From Alkalidesulfovibrio alkalitolerans DSM 16529 (GTDB lineage: Bacteria > Desulfobacterota > Desulfovibrionia > Desulfovibrionales > Desulfovibrionaceae), in the NCBI RefSeq assembly GCF_000422245.1, contig NZ_ATHI01000029.1:1-64000 (forward strand): a DNA stretch of 64,000 nucleotides, given 5' to 3'. Within the stretch, counting starts at the first letter, position 1; each line of letters opens with the position of its first letter. The notes under the pieces were generated by a model, which made no database searches, was not told the origin of the DNA, and was given only the letters and a program-made list of their open reading frames with translations. The translations under genes and the position numbers were made by a program. Of the stretch, positions 45,071 to 54,346 are shown one piece after another.

Positions 45071-46222
45071 ATGCCGAACCACAAAAAGAAAAACGCCAAG
45101 GCTCTCTTCGCACTGGGCAACGAGGCGGTCGTCGAAGGCGCGCTCATCGCCGGGTGCACCTTCTACGCGGGATATCCCATTACCCCATCGTCCGAGATCA
45201 TGGAGGTCATGGCCGCGCGCCTGCCCCGGATTCCCGACGGGGCGTTCATCCAGATGGAAGACGAGATCGCGAGTCTGGGCGCTGTCATCGGCGCGTCACT
45301 GGCCGGAAGAAAGGCCATGACCGCCACTTCGGGCCCCGGCTTCTCGCTCATGCAGGAGAATCTGGGTTTCGCGTGCATGACCGAGGTGCCGCTGGTCATC
45401 GTCAACGTCATGCGCGGCGGGCCTTCCACCGGACTGCCCACCTCTCCGGCCCAGGGCGACGTACAGCAGGCACGGTGGGGCACGCACGGCGACCATCCGA
45501 TCATCGTGCTCTCCGCCTCGGACGTGAAAGAATGCATGGAGATGACCATTCAGGCCTTCAACTTCGCCGAGAAGTACCGCACGCCGGTCATCCTGCTCAT
45601 CGACGAGATCACCGCCCACACCCGCGAACGTATCGACGTTCCCGGCCCCGAGGCATTCGAGATATTCAACCGTTCCTATCCGAGCGTGCCGCCCGAATGG
45701 TACAAACCCTACGAGGACACCATGCGCGGCGTCTCGCCCATGCCCCCCATCGGCTCGGGCTACCGCCACCACGTCACGGGGTTGACCCACGACGTGATGG
45801 GGTTCCCCACGCAGCAGCCCGAGGAGATCAAATCGCTCATGGAGCGGTTGTTCCGCAAAATCGACCAATTCTTCCCGGACATAATGCTCGTGGAGGAGTA
45901 CCGCACCGAGGATGCCGAGATCGGCGTGATCGCCTACGGCTCCGTCGCTCGCTCGGCGCATCTGGCCATCGACATGGCCCGCGAGCAGGGCTACAAGGCT
46001 GGGTTGCTCAAGCTGAAGACCCTCTTCCCCTTCCCGAAGACTTACGTGGACAAGTTGGCGCACCGCTGTTCGCGGATCATCGTGCCCGAGATGAACATGG
46101 GCCAGATGTCGCGGGAGGTGAAGCGCGTAGCCTCCAAGACAACCTCGGTGCGGACCATCAACCGCATCGACGGCCAGATCATCACCCCGTCGCAAATCTA
46201 CAAGTCCATAAGCCAGGGGTAG
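45071..46222 (+). CDS. korA: 2-oxoglutarate-type:ferredoxin oxidoreductase alpha subunit
   Basis: 383-aa subunit with the pyrimidine-binding transketolase fold: GCTFYAGYPITPSSEIME, MEDEIASLGAVIGASLAGRK and TSGPGFSLMQENLGFACMTE. A second domain (RTEDAEIGVIAYGSVARSA) completes it. Separate alpha, beta, gamma and delta genes with alpha carrying the YPITPSSEI motif indicate 2-oxoglutarate (or branched 2-oxoacid) rather than pyruvate. It feeds acetyl/succinyl-CoA metabolism with low-potential electrons. Confidence 0.9.
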   Translation: MPNHKKKNAKALFALGNEAVVEGALIAGCTFYAGYPITPSSEIMEVMAARLPRIPDGAFIQMEDEIASLGAVIGASLAGRKAMTATSGPGFSLMQENLGFACMTEVPLVIVNVMRGGPSTGLPTSPAQGDVQQARWGTHGDHPIIVLSASDVKECMEMTIQAFNFAEKYRTPVILLIDEITAHTRERIDVPGPEAFEIFNRSYPSVPPEWYKPYEDTMRGVSPMPPIGSGYRHHVTGLTHDVMGFPTQQPEEIKSLMERLFRKIDQFFPDIMLVEEYRTEDAEIGVIAYGSVARSAHLAIDMAREQGYKAGLLKLKTLFPFPKTYVDKLAHRCSRIIVPEMNMGQMSREVKRVASKTTSVRTINRIDGQIITPSQIYKSISQG

Positions 46223-46226
46223 CTGT

Positions 46227-47084
46227 ATGTCCGACGTCACCGAACTCATCCATCACTACCTGCGGCACAACAAAAAATTCCCCCACGTCTTCTGCGCGGG
46301 CTGCGGCCACGGCATCGTGCTCGGCTCGCTCATCCGGTCCATTCACGGCCTCGGCCTCGAAAAGGACGACGTGTGCATCGTGGCGGGCATCGGCTGCTCG
46401 GGCCGCATTGCGGCCTACGTGGACTTCAACACCGTCCACACCACTCACGGCCGTGCCCTGACCTTCGCCACCGGAATCAAGATGGCCAACCCCAAGCTCA
46501 AAGTCATCGCCATCATGGGCGACGGCGACGCCTTCTCCATCGGCGGCAACCACCTCATCCATGCCGCGCGCCGCAACATCGGCGTCACGGCCCTGGTGCT
46601 CAACAACTACATCTACGGCATGACCGGCGGGCAATGCTCGGCCACCACGCCGCAGGGCGCGAACACGCAGACAACACCCTTCGGACAGATGGAGAAATCC
46701 TTCGACCTGGTGGACCTGACTCGCGCGGCCGGGGCCAACGGCGTGTACCGAGGCAGCGTGTTCCACGTGAACATGCTCGACCGTCTGGTCTCCACGGCCA
46801 TCGAGCGGCCCGGCTTCAACCTCGTGGAGATCATCTCGCCCTGTCACACCCAGTACGGCCGCAAGAATAAGTACAAGACCGCCGTGGACATGTATTCCTG
46901 GCTCAAGCACACCTGCGTGAAACGCGAGAAATACGAAGCCATGAAGCCCGAGGACCGCAAGGACAAGCTGCCCATCGGCACCTTTGCCGAGCACGACACC
47001 AAGGGGCTTGAAGAGCTTTACGCCGACCTGCGAACAAGCCTTTGCCCGCAGCCGACCGAGGCCGTCGAAGGGAGTGGGAAATGA
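46227..47084 (+). CDS. korB: 2-oxoglutarate-type:ferredoxin oxidoreductase beta subunit
   Basis: 285-aa thiamine-diphosphate subunit. The TPP motif GDGDAFSIGGNHLIHAARRN is clear. Cluster cysteines are expected in FCAGCGHGIVL and AGIGCSGR, with CHTQYGR further on. It pairs with KorA to bind TPP. The gene starts 4 bp after korA and overlaps korC by four bases (ATGA). Confidence 0.92.
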   Translation: MSDVTELIHHYLRHNKKFPHVFCAGCGHGIVLGSLIRSIHGLGLEKDDVCIVAGIGCSGRIAAYVDFNTVHTTHGRALTFATGIKMANPKLKVIAIMGDGDAFSIGGNHLIHAARRNIGVTALVLNNYIYGMTGGQCSATTPQGANTQTTPFGQMEKSFDLVDLTRAAGANGVYRGSVFHVNMLDRLVSTAIERPGFNLVEIISPCHTQYGRKNKYKTAVDMYSWLKHTCVKREKYEAMKPEDRKDKLPIGTFAEHDTKGLEELYADLRTSLCPQPTEAVEGSGK

Positions 47085-47692
47085 AGACGCCCCAGGATCT
47101 GCATCGTTTCGAAATCCGGCTTTCGGGCACTGGCGGCCAAGGCATCATCACCCTGGGTCGCATTCTCGGACATGGGCTTGCCTTGGGCCACGGCTACTAC
47201 GTGACCCAAACCCAGAGCTACGGCCCCGAGGCGCGCGGCGGCGCCAGCCGCTCGGACCTTGTCGTCAGTTCGCAACCCATCAGCTACCCCAAGACCGAGA
47301 ACGTGGACATGCTCGTGGCCCTCTCGCAAGAGGCCTGCTACGCCTACTACCGCTACATCAAGCCCGGCGGAGTGCTGGTGGTGGACACCTCGCTCGTGCG
47401 CCAGACGCCCTCCAATCTCTTCCTGGGCCTGCCCTTCACGGACATGACGACCAAGAAGATCAAGACCCCACAGGCCATGAACGTGGTGGTGCTGGGCGCG
47501 CTCACGCGGCTTCTGCCCTTCGCGGAACAGCGGGTCATGAAGCAGGCCCTGCGCGAAAACCTGCCTCCCAAAATACTCGACCTGAACATGAAAGCCTTTC
47601 AACTCGGCTACAGCGAGGCGAAGAAGCACTGGCCCGACCATGCTGCCTGGGGCGAACGTGTTCCGTCGGAAGAGGAGAACGCCCTGGCCTGA
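47081..47692 (+). CDS. korC: 2-oxoglutarate-type:ferredoxin oxidoreductase gamma subunit
   Basis: 203-aa gamma subunit that binds the CoA side of the reaction. LSGTGGQGIITLGRILG and TQTQSYGPEARGGASRSDLV are the family signatures. It is translationally coupled to korB and is the last gene of the operon, followed by an intrinsic terminator. Confidence 0.93.
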   Translation: MKTPQDLHRFEIRLSGTGGQGIITLGRILGHGLALGHGYYVTQTQSYGPEARGGASRSDLVVSSQPISYPKTENVDMLVALSQEACYAYYRYIKPGGVLVVDTSLVRQTPSNLFLGLPFTDMTTKKIKTPQAMNVVVLGALTRLLPFAEQRVMKQALRENLPPKILDLNMKAFQLGYSEAKKHWPDHAAWGERVPSEEENALA

Positions 47693-47734
47693 GGCCGGAC
47701 CAATCGCGACGCCCGCGCGGAAAGCGCAATGAGA

Positions 47735-47779
47735 AAAGGCCCGGCACGCATCACGAACGCGCCGGGCCTTCTGCTTTTT
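47735..47779. terminator. Terminator between korC and the MIF-like gene
   Basis: AAGGCCCGGC...GCCGGGCCTT stem followed by CTGCTTTTTC; AAAA on the left allows use from the convergent side too. Confidence 0.85.
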
Positions 47780-47823
47780 CAAAGCCGCCCCCTTCGACGC
47801 TTCTCGCGCCAAGGGGAGCCGGT

Positions 47824-48183
47824 TCAGTTCGCGGGCTTGGCCACGGTCCCCTTGTTCACGCCCGTGAAGCCGGGATCGAGGGGTTTGAACTCGATCAGCC
47901 CCATGCTCGCGGGCACGCCCAGTTCACGCTCCAGGAACTCGCCGATGAACACGGCCAGGGCCGGGCAGTCGTCGGCGGTCAGGCCGATGCTCTTCAACTC
48001 CACGAAGGCCGCCGGGTCGCTGGTGCCGCGATAGGAAAGCGCCATCCCCGGCTCGATGACCGCCAGGATACGGTCAACGGGCTTGCCGATGGGTGCGGCC
48101 AGATCCTGGGCCAACTTCAGCGCAAGGGCCTTGGCCTTGGCAGGGTCCAGGGAAACGTTGGTCTCGATCTTGATGCAGGGCAT
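47824..48183 (-). CDS. Macrophage migration inhibitory factor (MIF)/tautomerase-like protein
   Basis: 119-aa protein of the MIF type. After Met removal it would start with Pro, the catalytic base of the tautomerase superfamily (MPCIKIETNV). IGKPVDRILAVIEPGMALSY, VELKSIG and LERELGVPASMGLIEFK match the MIF trimer scaffold. A GGAGG precedes the ATG. Bacterial members may be phenylpyruvate or other tautomerases; the natural substrate is unknown. It stands alone downstream of the pbp1a gene. Confidence 0.8.
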   Translation of the reverse strand: MPCIKIETNVSLDPAKAKALALKLAQDLAAPIGKPVDRILAVIEPGMALSYRGTSDPAAFVELKSIGLTADDCPALAVFIGEFLERELGVPASMGLIEFKPLDPGFTGVNKGTVAKPAN

Positions 48184-48246
48184 GCACGCCTCCTTGACAG
48201 TTGTTGTCGGACGTAACGTATCGCTTCGGGCAGGCGCCCGTAAACA

Positions 48247-50595
48247 TCAAAACACCTGACGGAACAGGTCCTCGCCCTGGCTCTGCTCGCCCTCAAGAGA
48301 CGAGACGCCCGAGGAGACCTGCGTAGGCTCCGTGCCCGCCATGAACGGCAGGAAGAAGCTCTCGTCCGAGGCGGGGCCGGCCAGAAGACCGTTCTTGGCG
48401 TCCACGCGCACCATGCCCACTCCCGGCGGCTGCGGGAAGTCGTCCGGCGGGAATTGGCTCTCCACGCGCTGCCTGTAGTCCACCCAGATGGAGAGCGCGG
48501 CACGCGAGCCGGTCTCGAATTTGCCCATGGGACGATTGTCGTCGAAGCCCACGTAAACCACGGACACCAGATGCGGCGTGAAGCCCACGAACCAGGCGTC
48601 GCGTTCCTCGTTGGTGGTGCCGGTCTTGCCGGCCACGGGACGATTCAGTACCCTGGCGCGCGCGCCCGTGCCGCTACGCACGACTTCCTTCATCATGGAG
48701 GAGACAAGGTAGGCGTTTTGCGGACTCACGGCCTCGTACGGTTCCGGCGGATTCTCGTAAATGTCCTGTCCCCAGGCGTCGGCCACGCGCAGCACCAGAC
48801 GCGGCACTATGCCCGTGCCGCCGCGCGCGAAAACGGTGTAGGCCTGAGCGAGGTTGAGCGGCGTGACTTCGGCCACGCCGAGAGATTCGGAGAGGTTGCC
48901 TTGGAAGTTGGCCTGAAGCCCAAGCTCGCGGGCACGCTCAGCCACCGAGGCCATGCCGATGCGCTGCGCGACGCGGATGGTCACAAGGTTGCGTGACTTG
49001 GCCAAGGCCGTGACTAGGAGCGTGGGGCCCTGGAAGTTGGCCTCGTAGTTCTCGGGCTTCCAGGTCTGCTGCGTGGTGTGATCCGTGAAGACGATGGGCG
49101 CGTCCATGACCACGGAGGCCAGGGTGAAGCCCTTGTCCAAGGCCGCGGAATAGACGATGGGCTTGAAGGCCGAGCCAGGCTGGCGTCTGGCCTGGGTGGC
49201 CCGGTTGAAGTGCGAACGGTTGAAGGAGAACCCGCCCACCAGGGCCACGACTTCTCCCGTCTCAGGGAGCACGGAGGCGAGGGCCCCCTCGATGTCAGGC
49301 TGCTGCTGCAAGGCCAGCTTCCAAGTTCCCACGCCGTCTTCGCCCGGCCGTTCGACGACCTCCACCCAGACGACGTCGCCGGGCTTGACCACGAGGGTGG
49401 CGTCACGCACGGCAGCCACTTCCTCGGTGGCGCGGCGCAGATCCTGAACACGCGCCCAGTGCATGGTAGCCACGTCAATCCTGGCCGAGGCCGCGCCGAA
49501 GCGCACCTCCGCGCCCTGGGGCTGCACCTTGGTCACGAGGACTTGGATCCAGTCGCCGACTTCGGCTGTCTCGGCCACGTTGCCTCTGCTGTGCAGGAAG
49601 GTCTCGTATTCGCCGGGGTTCAGGTGCTCGGCGGGTCCAGCCCAGCCGCGACGCCGCGTGGAGGCCACCAGGCCGTCGCGCAGCGCGTCCTCGGCTTCGA
49701 GTTGGTGTTCCATGTCGCAGGCCGACCAGACGTGCAGCCCCCCCTCGTAGACAGCCGCCTCGCCATAGCGATCCACGAGCCAACGCCGGACCTCCTCCAG
49801 ATACCACGCCCCCTTCTTCCAGGAAAAGTCGTCCATGCTCGATAGAACCAGTTCCTCGGCCAGGGCCTCATCGTACTGCGCCTGAGTGATCCAGCCACGC
49901 TGCATCATCTGGTCAAGCACATAGCGCTGCCGCCCCTTGGCCGCCTCCCAGTTGGTGTAGGGATTGTAGCGCGTGGGAGCCTGAGGCAGCCCGGCGATCA
50001 TGGCGGCCTCGGCAAGCGTGAGGGCGTCCACATGCTTGCCGAAAAAGGTACGGGCCGCGGCCTCAACGCCGTAAGCGCCCGCGCCGAGATATATCTGATT
50101 CAGATAGATGGTCAGGATCTCGTCCTTGGTCAGATAGCGTTCCAGACGGTAGGCAAGGATGGCCTCCTTGATCTTGCGCTGGTAGCTCTTCTCCGAAGAC
50201 AGGAGCAGCCGTTTGATGACTTGCTGCGTGATGGTGCTGCCGCCCTGCTTGATCTCGCCCGCCGAGAGATTGCGGATGAAGGCGCGAACGATGGCCATGG
50301 GATCCACGCCGTCGTGTTGATAGAAACCGGCATCCTCGGCCGCCAGAAAGGCGCGGGGAACCCAGGGCGACATCTCGGGCAGCGTGGCCAGGAACCGCTT
50401 CTCGCGGTAGAAATACCCCATGACCTGCCCGGAGCGGGCATAAACGGTGGTCACCAGCGGCGGCCGGTAGTCGCTGAGCTTCTGGTAGTTGGGCAGATCC
50501 CGCGAAGCCCAAAAATACAAGCCGATCCCTCCTCCGATGACGCAAAGGATCAGGAGCGACGAGACGATCGCCAAGGCGATGAACGCTTTCTTCAT
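48247..50595 (-). CDS. mrcA: Penicillin-binding protein 1A (bifunctional glycosyltransferase/transpeptidase)
   Basis: 782-aa peptidoglycan synthase. A membrane anchor (about 3-30) is followed by the GT51 domain (AAEDAGFYQHDGVDPMAIVR, KQGGSTITQQVIK), an OB-like insert, and the transpeptidase domain with SxxK as GSAFK, SxN as SRN and KTG as KTGTT. The ATG at 50595 overlaps the stop of the upstream YkgJ-like gene (ATGA), fixing the start and indicating coupled translation. It builds glycan strands and cross-links in the periplasm. Confidence 0.95.
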   Translation of the reverse strand: MKKAFIALAIVSSLLILCVIGGGIGLYFWASRDLPNYQKLSDYRPPLVTTVYARSGQVMGYFYREKRFLATLPEMSPWVPRAFLAAEDAGFYQHDGVDPMAIVRAFIRNLSAGEIKQGGSTITQQVIKRLLLSSEKSYQRKIKEAILAYRLERYLTKDEILTIYLNQIYLGAGAYGVEAAARTFFGKHVDALTLAEAAMIAGLPQAPTRYNPYTNWEAAKGRQRYVLDQMMQRGWITQAQYDEALAEELVLSSMDDFSWKKGAWYLEEVRRWLVDRYGEAAVYEGGLHVWSACDMEHQLEAEDALRDGLVASTRRRGWAGPAEHLNPGEYETFLHSRGNVAETAEVGDWIQVLVTKVQPQGAEVRFGAASARIDVATMHWARVQDLRRATEEVAAVRDATLVVKPGDVVWVEVVERPGEDGVGTWKLALQQQPDIEGALASVLPETGEVVALVGGFSFNRSHFNRATQARRQPGSAFKPIVYSAALDKGFTLASVVMDAPIVFTDHTTQQTWKPENYEANFQGPTLLVTALAKSRNLVTIRVAQRIGMASVAERARELGLQANFQGNLSESLGVAEVTPLNLAQAYTVFARGGTGIVPRLVLRVADAWGQDIYENPPEPYEAVSPQNAYLVSSMMKEVVRSGTGARARVLNRPVAGKTGTTNEERDAWFVGFTPHLVSVVYVGFDDNRPMGKFETGSRAALSIWVDYRQRVESQFPPDDFPQPPGVGMVRVDAKNGLLAGPASDESFFLPFMAGTEPTQVSSGVSSLEGEQSQGEDLFRQVF

Positions 50596-51188
50596 TGCGG
50601 ATTCCGTTGCAAACGCAGAGTTACATTCGGCATTTCCGGCCGGGGAGGCAACCCCCAAGCCAGACGCAACCGGGCGTGCATATCGCGCGCGGCCGGGCGC
50701 GAAAGGTTGACGCTGTCAAGCAGCCGGGCCGTGCCCGTGGCTTCCTTCACGGCCAAGCACTGCCCGGCCAGGACGAATAATTTCTCGCCGCTCAGCCAAA
50801 CGGGAAACAGGCGGCAGTAATAGGGCCTGGCCTCCACGGGCAGAGTACAGCCATTCTCGCCCAGAAGCGCGCAACGACCGTCAGGACCCGTAGCCAGACG
50901 GAAATGATGACGACGAAGGGGAAACAGAATGCGTATCTGCTCTTCCTCGCCCGGAAAGAGGCGATCGAGATGATGCACGAACGAGGCGGAATTGGGCTCC
51001 TGAACGAACCACCCCCGTGCCCCGGCGATATCCCGGATCCGGTCCATCTCCACGTCGGAAAGGGGGAAGCACAGGTCTTCCTGGCCCGGGACCAGGGTGC
51101 AGCAGGAACCCGACAGGACGGCGCAACGCGCGCAGACTCCGGGGCTGCGGGAAACAGTGCTCATAGCGGTGCGGACGGCCGCCTCCAT
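50592..51188 (-). CDS. YkgJ-family zinc/iron-chelating cysteine protein
   Basis: Cysteine-cluster protein of about 198 aa. The motif CARCAVLSGSCCTL and the later CALLGENGCTLPVEARPYYC are the YkgJ/UPF0153 pattern for a metal site, with CRLFP as closing element. The function of the family is unknown. Upstream in-frame starts reach 51251 and an internal ATG lies at 51164; 51188 is a best guess. It is coupled to mrcA by a four-base overlap, so a cell-wall link is possible but unproven. Confidence 0.72.
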   Translation of the reverse strand: MEAAVRTAMSTVSRSPGVCARCAVLSGSCCTLVPGQEDLCFPLSDVEMDRIRDIAGARGWFVQEPNSASFVHHLDRLFPGEEEQIRILFPLRRHHFRLATGPDGRCALLGENGCTLPVEARPYYCRLFPVWLSGEKLFVLAGQCLAVKEATGTARLLDSVNLSRPAARDMHARLRLAWGLPPRPEMPNVTLRLQRNPQ

Positions 51189-51291
51189 GGATACGTTTGA
51201 CTCGCCAAGGCGGGAGGAAGGTAAATCTTCACAGGCGCGATGTCCAGCCACCGCATGCGGCCGTGGCGCAAGGACTTTTCCAGACAGTCTT

Positions 51292-51696
51292 TCAGGCCAT
51301 GCCCCTTGGCTCGTCCCTTGCGCCCTCGGTGGCCTCGCCGCGCGCGTCCTCGGGCAGGAACGGTTGCACGTGCACTTGGTGCTGAAACTCCAGGATGGCG
51401 TCGGGAGGGATGTCCAATGGCTCGAAAAAACGTACTCCGACGAGTGCGCCGCTCAGCCAGACGACCTCGGCTTGCTTGCCGCGCACATGCTCCCGGATGG
51501 GGTCGGGAAACCCTTCCAGGGTCACGGTCTCACCCACCACGAGCGACGCGGGACGCCGCTCGTCGGCCAGTTCGAGCTTCATGCCTAAAAGGCTTATGTT
51601 ACGCAGGATGCCGGGAAAAAGCTCCTTGCCGCGAGTCTTGATGCGAAAATCGACTTCAAGCGGAATACGCTCGTCCTGACGCTTCTCGTCAATCAT
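51292..51696 (-). CDS. PilZ-domain protein
   Basis: 134-aa cyclic-di-GMP-type receptor. RQDERIPLEVDFRIK supplies the RxxxR region and RNISLLGMKLEL the NxSxxG motif. The C-terminal strand VWLSGALVGVRFFEPL is typical of PilZ. GGAGG sits five bases before the ATG at 51696; longer in-frame starts exist but lack spacing. A half copy of the palindromic repeat is just upstream. Confidence 0.8.
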   Translation of the reverse strand: MIDEKRQDERIPLEVDFRIKTRGKELFPGILRNISLLGMKLELADERRPASLVVGETVTLEGFPDPIREHVRGKQAEVVWLSGALVGVRFFEPLDIPPDAILEFQHQVHVQPFLPEDARGEATEGARDEPRGMA

Positions 51697-51729
51697 CTCC
51701 CCCTCCGTCATCCCCGTGCTGCAAGGGGC

Positions 51730-51774
51730 TCTTCGCGGCAACACAGCAGATGCTGCTTTGGGGACAGTCTGCTA
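51730..51774. repeat. Half copy of the palindromic repeat
   Basis: CTTCGCGGCAACACAGCAGATG followed by GACAGTCTGCTAA matches the right half of the copy at 63369-63492. It overlaps the stop of the GT39 gene. Confidence 0.6.
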
Positions 51775-53346
51775 ATATTGCCCATACTGCCTCGGCCACT
51801 CGCCGTTGTATCCCCGGCACAGGAAGATTGTGAACCGGCGCGCGGGAACTCCCCTGAACGTCGTCTGGTAGTGGATGGGCGGGCTGATCTCGCGAAACAT
51901 CCGCTGCACCTCGGCCTGCGGGCCGTCCTTGAACTCCTTGCGCACATAAATGGCGTCCCAGCCCACCTTGTTCTCGGGGCCGGGCCACAGGTCGTACTGG
52001 TTCATACGCCGCGAAATCCAGACGTTGTAGGTACGCGGCTGGCCCGGAACGTAGAAAGCCAGGGCGGCCGTCATGTCGTAGTGCTCGCTGAAGATGAAGA
52101 CCCGACCGGGATCGTCGAAGGCGGAAAGGCGCAACGACTCGACGCGCTCGCCCAGATCGTCCCAGCCCTTGAGGCGATGCGTGGGATTCAGGTGGTCCGG
52201 GATGGGCAGCACAGGCGCGGACGCAACCAGCATGAAGACCAGGACCGCAAGCCCGGCCCAGACTTTGCGCAGCCGTCCATCGGCCTGCCAGTAGCGGACA
52301 AAGGCGATCGCGGCCAGAAGGAAACCCGCCGGGTAGCTGACCGCCGACCAGTTGGGCTGGATCTTGGTGTGAAAGCTCCACAGGATGAAGAAGCCCCAGA
52401 CCGGCCAAAAGAACAGCGCCAGAAGGCCCGACTGGCGCCGCGAAAGGCCGAGCGCCCCCTGGTCGCCGCGAAACATCTGGCGCGTGGCGGCCAGACCGCC
52501 CAGAAGCATGAACACGAACCACCACGGGGTCATGAGCCCCACCTGGCTGCCGAAATAGTCGGGGAAGCGGTCGAAGCGGATCAGGCTCTCGGCGGTTTTT
52601 CCGGCCACGCCCGCAAGCACTCCCACATGCTTGAAGCCCACGAAATCGTTCTGCATGTTCCAGATCAGGATGGGCAGGAAGCCAAGCGCCGCTCCAGCGG
52701 CCACGGCCGCGACCAAGTGCGGCAAAACGCCCTGGGGCGCGTCCTCTGCCCTACGCAGCCACAGAACATAGACAACGGCGAGAACCGGGAAGACGAGCAT
52801 CATGTACTTGGCCAGCACCCCCACCGCCACGAGAGGCACGAGTGCGGCCAAGGCCAGCTTGCGGCGGCCAGGCGAGACCTCCGCGCGCGTGGCCGCGTCA
52901 AGGCAGAACATGGAGGCGGTCCAGCAGATCAGGAGCGGGTTGTCCGTGGTCATGAGCACGCCCGAAGCCAGGAACATGGGCGCGGTGTTGGCCACGAAGA
53001 GCGTCGCCAGGGCGAGCCCTGGCCGCTTCCACAGCCGAGAGAGCCAGATGTAGATGACGCTCTGCAAAACCCCTGAACCGAAGAGCGCGCCCGCGCGCAC
53101 GCCAAGCTCCGTATCGCCGAAAATGGACGTGAAGGCTGTGATGATCCAGGCGATGAGCGGCCCTTTGGAGTAGTAGGACCATTGCGGCGTGCGGGTCCAG
53201 TCCCAGTACTGGGCCTCGTCCTGCACCAGACCGATCTGGCCGGTGGCCACGACGACGAGGCGCACGGCGATGCTGACGACAATGATTGCAAGGGCGACAA
53301 GATCGTAGCGGATGACGTCGCCCTGAGAGATTGGCTGCTGCTTCAT
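51772..53346 (-). CDS. Glycosyltransferase family 39 (ArnT/PMT-like) membrane protein
   Basis: 524-aa polytopic enzyme with about ten to twelve helices. The catalytic first loop shows GLVQDEAQYWDW (Asp-Glu), followed by YYSKGPLIAWI, as in ArnT/PMT enzymes that move a sugar from a polyprenyl carrier. The C-terminal 150 residues are soluble (VFIFSEHYDMTAALAFYVPG). The donor and acceptor are unknown; lipid A or a glycoprotein is possible. The start at 53346 begins MKQQPISQ; the same frame is open upstream but runs antisense to nothing coding on this strand. Confidence 0.82.
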   Translation of the reverse strand: MKQQPISQGDVIRYDLVALAIIVVSIAVRLVVVATGQIGLVQDEAQYWDWTRTPQWSYYSKGPLIAWIITAFTSIFGDTELGVRAGALFGSGVLQSVIYIWLSRLWKRPGLALATLFVANTAPMFLASGVLMTTDNPLLICWTASMFCLDAATRAEVSPGRRKLALAALVPLVAVGVLAKYMMLVFPVLAVVYVLWLRRAEDAPQGVLPHLVAAVAAGAALGFLPILIWNMQNDFVGFKHVGVLAGVAGKTAESLIRFDRFPDYFGSQVGLMTPWWFVFMLLGGLAATRQMFRGDQGALGLSRRQSGLLALFFWPVWGFFILWSFHTKIQPNWSAVSYPAGFLLAAIAFVRYWQADGRLRKVWAGLAVLVFMLVASAPVLPIPDHLNPTHRLKGWDDLGERVESLRLSAFDDPGRVFIFSEHYDMTAALAFYVPGQPRTYNVWISRRMNQYDLWPGPENKVGWDAIYVRKEFKDGPQAEVQRMFREISPPIHYQTTFRGVPARRFTIFLCRGYNGEWPRQYGQY

Positions 53347-53396
53347 GACCCGAGGGGTTGTAGCCGAGGCCGGACGCGAAGTCCAACCCGGCGACA

Positions 53397-54287
53397 TCAA
53401 TGGCTCCGGTTGCGTTGCGGGCGGTTGGTCATGAACACGCCGGTCATGACCATAGCCCCGCCGAAGGCCAGGGAGAGCGTGACCTTCTCGCCGAGAATGA
53501 GCACACCAAGACCGATGGCGGCCACGGGCACGAGGTTGATAAAAACCCCGGCCCGGCTTGCGCCGATGGCCTTGATGGCCGCGTAATACCAACAAAAGGC
53601 CAGCCCTGTGGCCATGACGCCCAAAAAGACCAAGTTGCCCCAGACCGCGGGGCTCACGGTCGCGACGCGGGCGGCGAGCCCTTCGCCCAGGGCGAAGGGA
53701 AAGAGCAGCGCGCAGCCCATCAGGCACGACCAAGTCACGGCGAACAGCGGGGACATGGTGGTCATGAAGCGCTTGCCCAGGAGCGAATAGGCTGTCCAGG
53801 AGGCCACGCAGCCGAAAAGAAAGAGCTCTCCCCGGCCCACGCCGCCGGTGAACAGCCGCTCGGGATGAAAATCGGACAGGATGACGGCCACGCCAAAAAG
53901 CGACAAGGGAATGCCTGCCAGACGGCTCGGCGAGAGGCGTTCGCCCATGAACAGACAAGCCAAAAGCGCCATGCAGGCGGGTATGGAGGCGATGATCAGC
54001 GAGGCCCGCCCCGCCTCCACGGTCTGCAGGGCACTGAAGAAAAAGGCGTTGTAGCCGAAGATGCCGGTCAGGCCCAAAAGCGCCAGGGGCACGAGTTGCC
54101 CGCGCTCGGGCAGGGGAAAGCGGCGCTCCACGCGGAAAGTCACGGCCAGAAGAAACACCCCGGCGAAGAGAAAGCGCAGGAACGCGGCGGAAAAGGGCTC
54201 CATCTCCGCCGCCACGATGCGGCCGGCGACCCATGTTCCGCCCCAGATGAGCATGGACAGGACGAGTTTGACGTAGGTGGCGAACAT
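53397..54287 (-). CDS. EamA/DMT-superfamily transporter
   Basis: 296-aa permease with ten hydrophobic segments in two EamA halves; SMLIWGGTWVAGRIVAAE and GVFINLVPVAAIGLGVLILG are characteristic. It is distinct from the other EamA gene at 29052. The substrate is unknown. It lies 50 bp upstream of the GT39 gene and 59 bp downstream of the C-GCAxxG-C-C gene, probably in the long minus-strand transcript. Confidence 0.85.
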   Translation of the reverse strand: MFATYVKLVLSMLIWGGTWVAGRIVAAEMEPFSAAFLRFLFAGVFLLAVTFRVERRFPLPERGQLVPLALLGLTGIFGYNAFFFSALQTVEAGRASLIIASIPACMALLACLFMGERLSPSRLAGIPLSLFGVAVILSDFHPERLFTGGVGRGELFLFGCVASWTAYSLLGKRFMTTMSPLFAVTWSCLMGCALLFPFALGEGLAARVATVSPAVWGNLVFLGVMATGLAFCWYYAAIKAIGASRAGVFINLVPVAAIGLGVLILGEKVTLSLAFGGAMVMTGVFMTNRPQRNRSH

Positions 54288-54346
54288 GATGAACGGCGTT
54301 TACGCCCGAACCCTCGCCGAGGCAAGGGCCGACAGGGGCCGGATCG

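Noticed and set aside
51772-54234. Longer start for the GT39 gene reading through the upstream EamA gene
   Set aside because: The upstream part lies in another frame of the EamA gene; the membrane-protein N-terminus and family similarity start at 53346.
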